Origin: Temperatibacter marinus
GTDB lineage: Bacteria > Pseudomonadota > Alphaproteobacteria > Sphingomonadales > Kordiimonadaceae
DNA: 64,000 bases
Direction: 5' to 3'
Assembly (NCBI RefSeq): GCF_031598375.1
Contig: NZ_CP123872.1
Coordinates: 1,240,001 to 1,304,000 of the forward strand
How positions within the stretch are numbered: position 1 is the first letter of the stretch; the number at the start of each line of letters is the position of its first letter. The position numbers and the translations under genes are program-made. Below the pieces are notes generated by a model. That model saw only the letters and a list, made by a program, of their open reading frames with translations. It ran no database searches and was not told the DNA's origin. Shown in pieces: positions 17,182 through 27,229 of this stretch.

Positions 17182-20100
17182 ATGCTTTCTACAAAAAATA
17201 AGTTTGCGCATGGACAAGCTTTCAAGGGGAGATCCCTTAAAACAATTTTAATGGCTGGCGTTGCCATGCCGGTCCTATCACTTTCAGCTTTGGCTCAAGA
17301 CGATGACAAAGAGCAAGTTGAAGAAATTGAAGTAACCGGTACACGGGCAACTATTCGCTCTTCTATTGATGTAAAAAGAAATTCAACATCAATCGTTGAA
17401 GCGCTCAGCTCTAAAGATATCGGTGATATTCCAGCCCTTTCAATTGGTGAAGCGCTTGAAACACTAACCAGTGCTGCTTCACACCGTGAGCAAGGCGGCG
17501 CAACAGAGATTTCTATTCGTGGTTTAGGGCCGTATCTTGGTTCAACCATAATTAATGGTCGTGAAGCGGCGAACGGTTCTGGTGACAGATCTGTTAACTT
17601 TAGCCAATTTCCATCTGAACTTTTCAGCAAGCTTGCCATCTACAAAAGTATGGAAGCGCGGTTGATTGAAGGCGGTGTTTCTGGCCAGATCCAATTGGAT
17701 ACTTTGAAGCCGCTTGAATACGGTAAGCGCCGTATACAGGCTGACTATAAGCTTAATTATAATCCAGATAATTTCAATATTGACGAAGACTTACGGTCAC
17801 GTGATTTCGGTCATCGTTTGACTTTGAGTTATGTTGATCAGTTTGAATTAAACGGTTTGGGTGATGTTGGTATTTCACTTGGTTTCCAAAAAAATACAAG
17901 CACAAACCCAGAGCAAGAAGCACGAACATCTAGTGGTTTCCGCGATTGTCGTAATGTTGTTTCAGGGGATCCTGACAGTGATAATTTTGGTGTAGATAGC
18001 CTTGGTGATCGTGATCAGAATTGTGATTCAGGGGGCGGTGATCTTGTGCTTGAGGTTGATCCAGAAACAGGTGTGGCACCAGATGCAGGTACACCGTTTC
18101 TTTTCACATCTAGTCAGCGTCACTTCCGTCAAAACATCACTGACGATGATCGTAAATCTGTTTTTGCTGCCCTTCAGTGGCGACCAGATGATCGTTGGGA
18201 TATCAATGTGGATTTCCAATATTCTGACCGTAATTTTTCAGAGCGTCGCCATGACCTCACTATTGATGGTAACTCTATCTTAAACGTTGGAGAGACAGGC
18301 GAGGTCGTTCCTCTAAATGTAACATCTCTTGGCGCGCCTATTGGATTTACAACATATGATGGAGCTGAAATTTCAGCACAGTATGCTGAGCGTTTGGAAG
18401 AATATATTGGGGGTGGCCTTAGTATTGCTTATCAAGTCAACGATCAGTTGAACGTATCTCTTGATTACTCTTATACAAAAACTGAGCGTCGTGAGAATAT
18501 TATCCAAACTCGTCTGCGTTCAAATACAGATAGTGATACGGGTTCAGAAGATGTCTACACAGGTGTGATTGTTGAAAATGACGTGCACCGCTTCATCTTC
18601 CGTGACTTTGACGTGACAGACCCGAACAGCTTTATCGTTGGACCAAGAACACGGGAAGACCTTAATCAGTTCAGAAATAACAGCATTGAAGGTCTAAGAG
18701 CTGATTTTGAATATGAGCTTGGTGATACCTTCATTACAAGTGTCTATGGTGGTGTTCGTTTTTCTGAATTGAAATATGACGCGCTTCCACGTGTACGTCG
18801 TGAGACAGATGGCAATCCTCTTGCTGTAGGCGATAGCTATGCTGCGAGTGCTGCTTGTATTTATAATGGTTTCCCAGAATCAGGTTTCTTGTCTTCTGTG
18901 AGTGATGGCCCGATCATCACAAACGTTGATGCTGACGGTAATGAAATTGCAAGTGGCACAGGTAATGGCTATGTTGCATTTGATCCAATGTGTCTTGCAA
19001 CAGCTATTCTTGGTCGTGATCCAAGTATTCCTGATGCCGATGATGTTTTCCTTGATCGTGATGTCATGGGAACAGGGAATAATCCTCTGCAAATTACAGA
19101 CGTAGAAGAGAAATCTATGGCGGCTTATTTGCAGGCGAATTTCCAAACCAACTTTGGGGATATTCCTGCTCGCGGTAACTTTGGCGTGCGTGTCGTTCAG
19201 ACTGAAGTGAACTCTTCTGGTTACCGTGGTTCTATCGTTCTTGATCGTGATGACGATAATATCATCACAGGTCTCGGCGTAGATAACAGTGCGCTAGTAT
19301 CAATAACGGATACTCATAAATATACACGCTTCCTCCCAAGCGCAAATCTTGTTCTTGATTTGAGAGATGATGTATTGATGCGCTTTGGGGTCTTCCAAGC
19401 AATGTCACGTCCTGATCCTTCAGACCTTGGCGTTGGTCGTTCATTCAGCTCAAGCATTGATAACGACAATGGTTCAACAGAAGTTGCTGATGTTGTTGCT
19501 CAGGTTTCTGGTTATGGTAACCCGCAACTTGATCCTCTGATGTCTTTGAACTTTGATATTGCTCTTGAGTGGTACCCAAATGAGGATACGATCCTTGCTG
19601 GTGGTATTTATCACAAACGCTTCAATGGTGGGTTCAAAAATGTTGGTCAGTTAGAGACATTTAACATTGACGGCCAAGATCTAACGGCGATTGTAACAAC
19701 GCAAGCTTTGGACGATGAGAAGAGTGAGATTACAGGGTTTGAAGTTACTGCAGCTCATAGTTTCAGTTACCTTCCAGGTGCTCTTTCAGGTCTGGGCGTT
19801 AAGCTAAGTTATAACTATGCAGACTCTAACTTTGAGTTTGAAGATGCGAACTTTGGTGCTGCTGATATTATCAGAAGCGACGGATCAGTCGTTCAGCGTG
19901 TTGGTATTACTGCTCCTGCAAATGTTCCTGGACTATCAAAGCATGTGTTTGCCGGCCAGCTTTATTACAATATCGGTGACTTTGATTTCCAAGCTGTTTA
20001 TAAATATCGTAGTGAATATTTCCAGCAGTACATTAACACACCGGGTAATCTCCGTTACGTTGCGGGCACTGGTGTTGTCGAGGCGCGTGCTTCTTATAAC

Positions 20101-20244
20101 ATTAGAGACAATGTTAGATTGTCTGTTGAAGCAGTGAACCTCTTCGATAAGCCAAAGATTCAGTCGAACCCGATCCCAGAGAATTTCTCTGAGGTGAATG
20201 TTTACGGCCCTAGAATCTATGTTGGTCTTCGCGCCAAATTCTAA
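17182..20244 (+). CDS. TonB-dependent outer-membrane receptor, probably for alginate oligomers
   Basis: 1020 residues. A signal peptide ends near LSALAQDDDK; a TonB-box-like EEIEVTGTRA lies at about residues 49-58; the plug domain spans roughly 60-190 (NSTSIVEALSSKDIGDIPAL, SIRGLG, NGREA); a 22-strand barrel follows and ends in VNVYGPRIYVGLRAKF with a terminal aromatic. It belongs to the Caulobacter-type receptor class associated with carbohydrate uptake in proteobacteria. Position between the GntR regulator and the lyases, with an operator upstream, indicates uptake of alginate oligosaccharides. GGGAGGGAAG at 17170-17179 is the ribosome site. A hairpin follows the gene, so transcription into the lyase genes is probably reduced rather than blocked. 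Confidence 0.88.
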   Translation: MLSTKNKFAHGQAFKGRSLKTILMAGVAMPVLSLSALAQDDDKEQVEEIEVTGTRATIRSSIDVKRNSTSIVEALSSKDIGDIPALSIGEALETLTSAASHREQGGATEISIRGLGPYLGSTIINGREAANGSGDRSVNFSQFPSELFSKLAIYKSMEARLIEGGVSGQIQLDTLKPLEYGKRRIQADYKLNYNPDNFNIDEDLRSRDFGHRLTLSYVDQFELNGLGDVGISLGFQKNTSTNPEQEARTSSGFRDCRNVVSGDPDSDNFGVDSLGDRDQNCDSGGGDLVLEVDPETGVAPDAGTPFLFTSSQRHFRQNITDDDRKSVFAALQWRPDDRWDINVDFQYSDRNFSERRHDLTIDGNSILNVGETGEVVPLNVTSLGAPIGFTTYDGAEISAQYAERLEEYIGGGLSIAYQVNDQLNVSLDYSYTKTERRENIIQTRLRSNTDSDTGSEDVYTGVIVENDVHRFIFRDFDVTDPNSFIVGPRTREDLNQFRNNSIEGLRADFEYELGDTFITSVYGGVRFSELKYDALPRVRRETDGNPLAVGDSYAASAACIYNGFPESGFLSSVSDGPIITNVDADGNEIASGTGNGYVAFDPMCLATAILGRDPSIPDADDVFLDRDVMGTGNNPLQITDVEEKSMAAYLQANFQTNFGDIPARGNFGVRVVQTEVNSSGYRGSIVLDRDDDNIITGLGVDNSALVSITDTHKYTRFLPSANLVLDLRDDVLMRFGVFQAMSRPDPSDLGVGRSFSSSIDNDNGSTEVADVVAQVSGYGNPQLDPLMSLNFDIALEWYPNEDTILAGGIYHKRFNGGFKNVGQLETFNIDGQDLTAIVTTQALDDEKSEITGFEVTAAHSFSYLPGALSGLGVKLSYNYADSNFEFEDANFGAADIIRSDGSVVQRVGITAPANVPGLSKHVFAGQLYYNIGDFDFQAVYKYRSEYFQQYINTPGNLRYVAGTGVVEARASYNIRDNVRLSVEAVNLFDKPKIQSNPIPENFSEVNVYGPRIYVGLRAKF

Positions 20245-20278
20245 GAGATAGATCTAAGTATTGAGTAACACAAGATTG

Positions 20279-20310
20279 GGGCTGGTATGAAATCCGTGCC
20301 AGCCCATTTT
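20279..20310 (+). terminator. Terminator or attenuating hairpin after the receptor
   Basis: GGGCTGG (20279-20285) pairs with CCAGCCC (20299-20305), with a T-rich tail ATTTTCC. It lies in the 92-bp gap before the lyase gene, which has no other obvious promoter, so partial read-through is likely. Confidence 0.6.
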
Positions 20311-20336
20311 CCTAGTCCACATTAGTAAGAGCAGGT

Positions 20337-22610
20337 ATGATTTCGATGATGAACCTCCTAAAATATATATCCTTCATAATCGTGATGATCACTGTACTTT
20401 CGCCTTCGGCTTATTCGAAAGACTATTTAGTTACTTCGAAAAAAGAATATAATAAGGTGTCAAAATCCGTAAAAGCTGGGGATGTCATTCGTCTAAGAGA
20501 TGGCATATGGAAAGATTTTGATATTCGCCTTGAGGCCAAGGGAACAAAAGATAAGCCAATTGTCCTCACCGCTGAAACAAAAGGGGGGGTCATTCTTGTT
20601 GGTCAAAGTTCCTTGCGCTTCGCTGGGGAATATCTTCACATTTCAGGCCTTGTCTTCAAAGATGGATATACACCACGCTCCTCTGTGATTGAGTATCGGA
20701 TCAATAAAGATCGATTGGCAAATAATAGCCGCGTGAGCGAAGTAGTCATCGATTCTTATAATAACCCAGAACGTTATGAAACGGATTTTTGGGTGATGAT
20801 GTATGGGAAAAATAATCGCTTTGACCATAATCATTTGATTGGAAAGCGTAATAAAGGGGTGACGATGGCAGTGCGTCTTAATAGTGCAGCAAGTCAAGAA
20901 AATCACCACCGTATTGATCATAATTATTTTGGGCCACGGCCAATCTTAGGCTCTAATGGCGGTGAAACACTGAGGATCGGGACCAGTCATTACTCTTTAT
21001 CTAATTCCTTCACAGTTGTAGAGAATAACTATTTCGATCGTACAAACGGGGAGCTCGAGATTATCTCCGTAAAGGCTGGTAAGAATATCATCCGAAATAA
21101 TACATTTTTTGAAGCCCGCGGCACATTAACATTGCGCCATGGCAATGGTAATCTTCTTGAGGGCAATATATTCCTTGGAAACGGTAAAGATCACACGGGC
21201 GGTCTTCGCGTTATTAATGCGGATCATATTGTGCGTAATAACTATATGGAGGGGCTTAAGGGCTATCGTTTTGGCGGGGCACTCGTCGTTATGAACGGTG
21301 TACCCAACTCACCGATCAATCGCTACCACCAAGTGAAAAATACCATTATTGAAAATAACACATTGGTGAATAGCGATCATATTCAGCTGGCAGCCGGCAG
21401 CGATAAAGAGCGTTCAGCGGTGCCTGTGGGGTCTAAGTTTCAAGACAATCTTATCTATAATGAAGATAAGCGGAATAGCTTTACGGTCTATGATGATATT
21501 TCGGGCATTGATTTTGAAAGTAATCTAATAAAAAAAGGGACGCCGAATGAAATTGGTGAAGGATTCAAGTCTGTCAACTTAACTTTAAAACGCGCCAGCA
21601 ATGGGTTGCTCTATCCAAAAGAGACAAGCAAGGGTGTTTCGTCGTCCTTAAAAGTGACACATAAGGATGCTACAGGTGTTACATGGTATTCAAAGCCATC
21701 AGAAACATCGCCTTTTGATACAGGAAAAACCTACGACGTCCACCCAGGTGAAGACACCCTTTATGACGCTGTACAGAGTGCTAAAGCAGGGGATATTCTC
21801 TATCTGAATCCGGGTACTTATACGGCAACAAAGCTCATTGCTCTTTCTAAGCCGCTAACAATTCGTTCTAAAGTGCCTGTGGAAAATCCTGAAGAGTCAA
21901 AAGTTAAAATTTTGTTTGAACGCACAGCTCTATTTGAAATTGCAGATGGGGGTTCTCTTAAATTATATGGCCTCTTAATCTCTGGAGAGGATGCTCCTGA
22001 CAGTGTCGGCAATGCTGTTATTCGGACGAGCAAATATTCCATGCTTCAAAATTATCATTTGATAATTAAAAACAGCCACTTCGTAAATCTCGACAAAAAT
22101 AGATCTTTTGATCTTTTGAAAGTTGCGCCTGGTACAATGGCTGATCAAATATCTATAGAAAATACTTATGTGGATACGGTGTCAGGCACTATCCTAAAGT
22201 TAGATCAAGAACGAGATGATTACGGCCGTTATAACGCTGAATATGTAGACATTAGCGGCTCTCGTTTTACTAATATTCAGGGGCCACTCATCTCGTTTTA
22301 TCGGGGTGGGACAGATGAAAGTACCTTTGGTCCTCATTTCTCACTCAGAACTTCCCTCCTGGGCAAGGTTGGTCGAGGCAAAAAGAATGGTCTTAATGCA
22401 TCGATCTTCCTCCACGGTGTGCAAGTGTCGCGGATTGCAAATACTGTCTTCAAAGACAGTCAGGTCATCCGTGTCGAACACACCGTGGGAGAGCCCGTCA
22501 CTCAGATTGTGGGCAACAAGTTTCAACGAACTTCTGGTCCTACGGTTTCAGAATTATACAGCCTAAAGAAAAACACAGCTGTGATAAAAGATAACGAGGA
22601 AAGTCAGTAA
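20337..22610 (+). CDS. Two-domain PL6 alginate lyase
   Basis: 757 residues. A signal peptide (about 1-27, no lipobox Cys) is followed by a chondroitinase-B-type parallel beta-helix (about 30-410) and a second beta-helix domain (about 460-757), the arrangement of AlyGC-type PL6 enzymes. The Bronsted pair is K246 (EIISVKAGKN) and R267 (LTLRHGNG), and acidic residues E239 and E241 precede them. Each is offset by +26 from AlyGC K220, R241, E213 and E215 as I recall them, so catalysis and the metal site appear intact. It would cleave alginate by beta-elimination in the periplasm. It is followed one base later by the PL17 gene. Endo- versus exo-action and M/G preference cannot be decided by reading. 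Confidence 0.9.
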   Translation: MISMMNLLKYISFIIVMITVLSPSAYSKDYLVTSKKEYNKVSKSVKAGDVIRLRDGIWKDFDIRLEAKGTKDKPIVLTAETKGGVILVGQSSLRFAGEYLHISGLVFKDGYTPRSSVIEYRINKDRLANNSRVSEVVIDSYNNPERYETDFWVMMYGKNNRFDHNHLIGKRNKGVTMAVRLNSAASQENHHRIDHNYFGPRPILGSNGGETLRIGTSHYSLSNSFTVVENNYFDRTNGELEIISVKAGKNIIRNNTFFEARGTLTLRHGNGNLLEGNIFLGNGKDHTGGLRVINADHIVRNNYMEGLKGYRFGGALVVMNGVPNSPINRYHQVKNTIIENNTLVNSDHIQLAAGSDKERSAVPVGSKFQDNLIYNEDKRNSFTVYDDISGIDFESNLIKKGTPNEIGEGFKSVNLTLKRASNGLLYPKETSKGVSSSLKVTHKDATGVTWYSKPSETSPFDTGKTYDVHPGEDTLYDAVQSAKAGDILYLNPGTYTATKLIALSKPLTIRSKVPVENPEESKVKILFERTALFEIADGGSLKLYGLLISGEDAPDSVGNAVIRTSKYSMLQNYHLIIKNSHFVNLDKNRSFDLLKVAPGTMADQISIENTYVDTVSGTILKLDQERDDYGRYNAEYVDISGSRFTNIQGPLISFYRGGTDESTFGPHFSLRTSLLGKVGRGKKNGLNASIFLHGVQVSRIANTVFKDSQVIRVEHTVGEPVTQIVGNKFQRTSGPTVSELYSLKKNTAVIKDNEESQ

Positions 22611-22611
22611 G

Positions 22612-24795
22612 ATGAAGAGAGTTATAACGCCCATACTTTTCTTGATTTTTCTGGTTTCTTTTGGGGCAATTGGCAAAGATCATCCTTCCTTAATTCTGAC
22701 TTCATCAGATGTGAAGTTGATGCAAGAGGGTTACGGAAAATCTCCTCTCTTTAGAACCAATGTTGACCGTGTTCAACGTGAGTTAGACGCTGAAATGCAG
22801 CGCCCTCTCGCAGTACCTGTGCCTAAGGATGCTGGTGGAGGATATACGCATGAGCAGCATAAGAAAAACGGCCGCCTGATTATGAATGCTGGCGTTCTTT
22901 ATCAGGTGAGTGGAAAGCAAAAATATGCTGACTTTGCAGCCAACTTATTTTTAAAATATGCGGCGCTATATCCTTCTTTAGGTGAGCATCCTAAGAAGAA
23001 AAACCAAGCCCCAGGGCGTCTGTTTTGGCAGAGCTTGAATGAGAGTGTATGGCTTGTAATGGCAATCCAAGGGTATGATGCTATTTATAAAGCTCTTGAC
23101 CATAGAACACGTCAAAATATCGAACTTAACGTCTTGCGTCCTATGGCAGACTTTCTCTCTGTTGGGCAACCAAAAACATTTGATAAAATCCATAACCATG
23201 GCACTTGGGCAGCAGCGGCCGTTGGAATGACCGGCTATGTTATTGGGGAAGATGACTATGTTGAAAAAGCGCTTCTGGGGTTGGATAAATCTGGAAAATC
23301 AGGGTTTTTGAAACAGCTTTCATTGTTGTTTTCGCCGGAAGGGTACTATGCTGAGGGGCCCTATTATCAGCGGTATGCCCTCATGCCCTTTGTCTTGTTT
23401 GCACAGGCAATTGAAACCAACCAACCTGAGCGTAAGATTTTTGAATATCGCAATTCAATCGTTATGAAAGCCATCTATACCACTGTTCAATTGAGCTATA
23501 ATGATCTTTTCTTTCCAATTAATGATGCCATCAAAAGCAAAGGCCTTGATACCATGGAGTTGGTGAGCGGCCTAGCTATTGCTTATGGTATGAGTGGTGA
23601 TAATCAACTTCTTGATATCTCTGCTCGCCAGAAAAGAGTTGCCTTGACCGGAGGCGGAGCAAAAATAGCCTTGGCCCGTGACGCCGGAAAAATAGTGCCT
23701 TTTCAATTTAAAACAATGAAACTGAGCGACGGCGCTGAAGGGGATGAAGGCGCGCTTGTGATCCTACGCTCTTCAGATAAGCCAGGACATCAGGCACTTG
23801 TATTGAAAAACACATCTCAAGGAATGGGACACGGTCATTTCGATAAACTCTCTTGGATTTTTTATGATAATGGTCAGGAGATTATTACGGACTATGGCGC
23901 TGCGCGGTTCTTAAATGTGGAAGCCAAAAATGGAGGCCGCTATTTGCCTGAAAATAAAAGTTGGGCAAAGCAGACCATTGCGCACAACACACTGGTCGTG
24001 GATGAAACCAGCCATTTTCATGGGAAATGGAAAGACGGTCAAAAGAAAAGTCCAGAACAGCTCGCCTTTGATGAGACTGAAACAATCCAACTTTCTTCTG
24101 CAGTTATGAGAGGTGCCTACGAGGGCGTTGCCATGACACGTACGATAGCCTTGATTAAGGATCCTGAATTAGAATTTCCAGTGACGCTTGATGTGTTGAA
24201 AGTTGATGCAACTCAGCCTCACCTCTATGACCTTCCTGTTCATTATAATGGCCAATTAATGGATCAGTCAGTTGTCTTGAAATCTGCAACCTCAGGCATG
24301 AGAGCCTTAGGGGATAAAAATGGGTATGAACATTTATGGTTAAAGGCAGTTGGAACGCCTAAAGAAGGCAAGCTTGCACGATTTACATGGTTAACAGATA
24401 ATCGCTTTTACACATTAAATACAGTCAGTGAAGAGCAATCTCAGTTTTTATTCACTGAGCTTGGGGCACATGACCCGAACTTTAATTTGCGGCGTGAACA
24501 AGCGATTATCCACCGGATTCCAAAGGGTGAAAAAACAATATTTGTCAGTCTTTTAGAGCCACATGGGGATTATAACCCTGCTGTTGAATATACACTAGGC
24601 AGTCATAGTCAGATTAAAAGTTTGAAGCTTCACAAGCGTGGTTCGTATCAGGCGATAACTTTTACAACTGTCTTTGGCAAGCGCTGGATTTTGACACTCT
24701 CTTATGATCAGGACAAGCAAAAAACTCATCAGATAAAGCTTGGTGATAAAGAAATTAGTTGGCAGGGATTTTATAGCCTGCAGACGGTGGAGTGA
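22612..24795 (+). CDS. PL17 exolytic oligoalginate lyase
   Basis: 727 residues. A signal peptide (about 1-21) is followed by an alpha/alpha-barrel alginate lyase domain (about 25-340) and a heparinase II/III-like beta domain (about 360-640). N195 and H196 (IHNHGTW), Y252 (GPYYQRYA), H407 (GMGHGHFD) and Y444 match Alg17C N201, H202, Y258, H413 and Y450 at a constant offset of -6, so the active site is complete. Family enzymes release unsaturated monouronates from oligoalginates. With no lipobox, it should be a soluble periplasmic enzyme. The gene starts 1 bp after the PL6 stop and 7 bp before kdgF, an obvious operon. Confidence 0.93.
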   Translation: MKRVITPILFLIFLVSFGAIGKDHPSLILTSSDVKLMQEGYGKSPLFRTNVDRVQRELDAEMQRPLAVPVPKDAGGGYTHEQHKKNGRLIMNAGVLYQVSGKQKYADFAANLFLKYAALYPSLGEHPKKKNQAPGRLFWQSLNESVWLVMAIQGYDAIYKALDHRTRQNIELNVLRPMADFLSVGQPKTFDKIHNHGTWAAAAVGMTGYVIGEDDYVEKALLGLDKSGKSGFLKQLSLLFSPEGYYAEGPYYQRYALMPFVLFAQAIETNQPERKIFEYRNSIVMKAIYTTVQLSYNDLFFPINDAIKSKGLDTMELVSGLAIAYGMSGDNQLLDISARQKRVALTGGGAKIALARDAGKIVPFQFKTMKLSDGAEGDEGALVILRSSDKPGHQALVLKNTSQGMGHGHFDKLSWIFYDNGQEIITDYGAARFLNVEAKNGGRYLPENKSWAKQTIAHNTLVVDETSHFHGKWKDGQKKSPEQLAFDETETIQLSSAVMRGAYEGVAMTRTIALIKDPELEFPVTLDVLKVDATQPHLYDLPVHYNGQLMDQSVVLKSATSGMRALGDKNGYEHLWLKAVGTPKEGKLARFTWLTDNRFYTLNTVSEEQSQFLFTELGAHDPNFNLRREQAIIHRIPKGEKTIFVSLLEPHGDYNPAVEYTLGSHSQIKSLKLHKRGSYQAITFTTVFGKRWILTLSYDQDKQKTHQIKLGDKEISWQGFYSLQTVE

Positions 24796-24802
24796 AAAGA
24801 TT

Positions 24803-25171
24803 ATGGATACTTCTGTTAGTGAAAAATTTCTACTGTCCGAGTCCTTGCCAAAAGAGCAAGTGGCGAAGGGCGTGTTTCGACAGATACACGGCTACAATAA
24901 GGACATTATGTTAGTCCGCGCTTATTTTGACAAAGATGGTATCGGTGCGATGCATAATCACTTCCACTCACAAGTGACATACGTTGAGAGTGGTAGATTT
25001 GCTGTGACCATAGACGGCGAGGAAAAGATTTTAGCTGCAGGAGACAGTTTTTTCATACCGCCGCATGAAGATCACGGGGCTGTTTGCCTTGAAGAAGGGA
25101 CATTGGTCGATGTCTTTTCTCCCGTTAGAGAAGACTTTTTGAGAGGGGAGGGCCTTTATAATGAAGATTAA
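24803..25171 (+). CDS. kdgF: KdgF-like cupin, unsaturated uronate to DEH conversion
   Basis: About 122 residues forming a single cupin. The metal motif reads HNHFHSQ (H51, H53, H55, Q57), followed by GDSFFIPPHEDH with the downstream histidine. KdgF proteins speed the conversion of 4,5-unsaturated monouronates to the linear ketonised form (DKI or DEH), feeding the reductase. A frame extension to 24740 lies inside the PL17 gene and is rejected. Its last 11 bp overlap the transporter start. No signal peptide, so it acts in the cytoplasm. Confidence 0.87.
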   Translation: MDTSVSEKFLLSESLPKEQVAKGVFRQIHGYNKDIMLVRAYFDKDGIGAMHNHFHSQVTYVESGRFAVTIDGEEKILAAGDSFFIPPHEDHGAVCLEEGTLVDVFSPVREDFLRGEGLYNED

Positions 25172-26432
25172 CGGACTGAGATGGTATATCGTATCGCTAG
25201 TGGCGCTCGCGACCATTATTAACTATATTGATAGAGGGGCGCTTGGATTTCTCTGGCCTGAAATATCCAAAGATTTGGGCCTGACGAAAACAGATTATGC
25301 AATAATTTTGAATGTCTTTACATTCTCATATGCTTTTGGACAGACCCTTTTTGGGAAAATCTTTGATTGGATTGGGACTAGGACTGGCTTTATACTTTCG
25401 ATTGTTGTCTGGTCTGCAGCGACAATGCTGCATGCCGTCGCAACCTCTTTAACAACTTTTGCTATTTTTCGAGCTATTCTCGGGGTGTCTGAGGCAGGAA
25501 ACTGGCCGGGTGCAACGAAGGCAAATGCAGAATGGTTCCCCATTAAGGAGCGCGCATTAGCACAGGGAATTTTTAACTCTGGTGCAGCGATAGGCGGCAT
25601 CGTCTCTCCTTTGATTATTGGCTATCTTTTTGTCTTTTTAGGCAGTTGGCAGGCAACATTTGTTGTGATTGGCCTATTAGGCTTTTTATGGCTTGTTCCT
25701 TGGCTCATCTTATATAAATCCGGACCCGATAGCCATCCATGGCTTGGTGATGAAGAGCGTGAATATATATTAACCGGTCAGAAGAATACGGAAACAAATT
25801 CTGAAGCTGATTACGCGCCCACTTCTAAAGAGATATTATCCCGCAAAGAGAGTTGGGGGGTCATTCTTGCCTCTTTCTTCCTTGATCCCATCTGGTGGCT
25901 TTTTGTGGGCTGGTTACCGCTATACCTTTCTGAAACATATGGTTTCGGTGTTGCTGAAATTGCAGTCTATGCTTGGATCCCATACGTGGGCGCTATGTTT
26001 GGGGCTTGGTTTGGTGGATTGCTGGCACAGAACCGTATCAAAGCGGGCTGGACTGTGAATAAAACAAGAAAATTTGTGATTGGGCTTGGCGGCTTAATCA
26101 TGCTGGTCTCACTCTTGATGACAGTAAAAGCGTCATCGCCCATTATAGCGGTTCTTTTAATGGCCGCCATATTATTTGGTTTTCAGACAGTGGTTGGTAA
26201 TATTCAGACACTACCGAGCGATTTTTACAGTGGTAAATCTGTCGCTTCGCTTGCAGGATTTGCAGGCACAGCAGCGAAACTTGCTGTTGTAGGTCTGAAC
26301 TTCCTAATCCCTATTATCACAGTGAATAGCTATGCTCCTGCATTTGTTGTTGGAGCGGCCCTTGCCATTCTGACAGTGGCTTCAGTCTGGCTTCTGTGTG
26401 GTCGAATTCAACCTTTAAAACCTAAAACATAA
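25161..26432 (+). CDS. MFS hexuronate-type transporter for unsaturated uronate/DEH
   Basis: 423 residues with about 12 membrane helices. It has the anion:cation symporter features of the ExuT/GudP group (NYIDRGALGFLWPEI near the start, SEAGNWPGATKANAEWFP after helix 4, GIFNSGAAIGGIVSPLIIGYL). It would import monouronates produced by the periplasmic PL17 enzyme. It overlaps kdgF by 11 bp and has a strong GAGAGGGGAGGG ribosome site inside that gene. The substrate is assigned from context; galacturonate or glucuronate carriers look similar. Confidence 0.85.
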   Translation: MKINGLRWYIVSLVALATIINYIDRGALGFLWPEISKDLGLTKTDYAIILNVFTFSYAFGQTLFGKIFDWIGTRTGFILSIVVWSAATMLHAVATSLTTFAIFRAILGVSEAGNWPGATKANAEWFPIKERALAQGIFNSGAAIGGIVSPLIIGYLFVFLGSWQATFVVIGLLGFLWLVPWLILYKSGPDSHPWLGDEEREYILTGQKNTETNSEADYAPTSKEILSRKESWGVILASFFLDPIWWLFVGWLPLYLSETYGFGVAEIAVYAWIPYVGAMFGAWFGGLLAQNRIKAGWTVNKTRKFVIGLGGLIMLVSLLMTVKASSPIIAVLLMAAILFGFQTVVGNIQTLPSDFYSGKSVASLAGFAGTAAKLAVVGLNFLIPIITVNSYAPAFVVGAALAILTVASVWLLCGRIQPLKPKT

Positions 26433-26460
26433 AATTATCTTCAACTGAAGGATTCAGAAC

Positions 26461-27213
26461 ATGAAACTAGAAAATAAAGTAGCAATCGTCACTGGTGGTG
26501 GCCGTGATATCGGTAAACAAGTTTCTCTAAAGCTTGCTGCTGAAGGCGCAAAAGTTGTAGTAAACTATTTCGATAGTGAGGAAGAGTGCCAAGCCACTGT
26601 TCAAGAAATTAAAGATGCAGGCGGTGAAGCAATACTTGTCTACGGTGATATGACCAAAGAAGAAGATGTTGCAAATCTTGTTGCTCAAACGACCAAGGCT
26701 TATGGGAATTCAATTGATGTACTTGTCAATGTCGCTGGCGGCCTAGTTGCTCGAAAGACAATCGGCGAGATGGATCTTGATTTCTTTGAATTTGTGATGA
26801 AACTTAATCTTACAAGTACATTCCTTGTGACAAAGGCAGTGGTGCCTCATATGTCTTCTGGGGCTTCTATAGTTAATTTTGCGTCTCAAGCTGGCCGTGA
26901 TGGCGGGGGACCTGGTGCGTCTGTTTATGCCACATCTAAAGGGGCTGTGATGACCCTTACACGTTCCTATGCAAAGGAATTTGGTCCAAAAGGCATTCGC
27001 GTCAACGCACTTTGCCCAGGCGTCATTAGCACCACCTTCCATGATACTTTCTCAAAAGATGAAGTGCGCAAATTCTTGCAAGGCGCGACCCCCCTAAAGC
27101 GTGAAGGTAATCCAAAAGAAGTGGGTGATGTTGTTGCGTATCTTGCTTCAGACGAGTCTTCCTTCCTGAATGGCATTAACTTGGATGTTAATGGTGGATT
27201 GTTAATGTCATAA
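26461..27213 (+). CDS. SDR oxidoreductase, probable DEH reductase
   Basis: 250 residues of a classical short-chain dehydrogenase. The cofactor loop is TGGGRDIGKQ at about residues 11-20, with NVAGG in place of NNAG; the catalytic set is S142, Y156 and K160 (SVYATSKGA). In alginate pathways an SDR reduces 4-deoxy-L-erythro-5-hexoseulose uronate to 2-keto-3-deoxygluconate. The position between the uronate carrier and KDPG aldolase supports that role. NADH or NADPH preference cannot be settled by eye. 28 bp separate it from the carrier and 16 bp from the aldolase. Confidence 0.87.
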   Translation: MKLENKVAIVTGGGRDIGKQVSLKLAAEGAKVVVNYFDSEEECQATVQEIKDAGGEAILVYGDMTKEEDVANLVAQTTKAYGNSIDVLVNVAGGLVARKTIGEMDLDFFEFVMKLNLTSTFLVTKAVVPHMSSGASIVNFASQAGRDGGGPGASVYATSKGAVMTLTRSYAKEFGPKGIRVNALCPGVISTTFHDTFSKDEVRKFLQGATPLKREGNPKEVGDVVAYLASDESSFLNGINLDVNGGLLMS

Positions 27214-27229
27214 GTGCATTAGGCTTGAT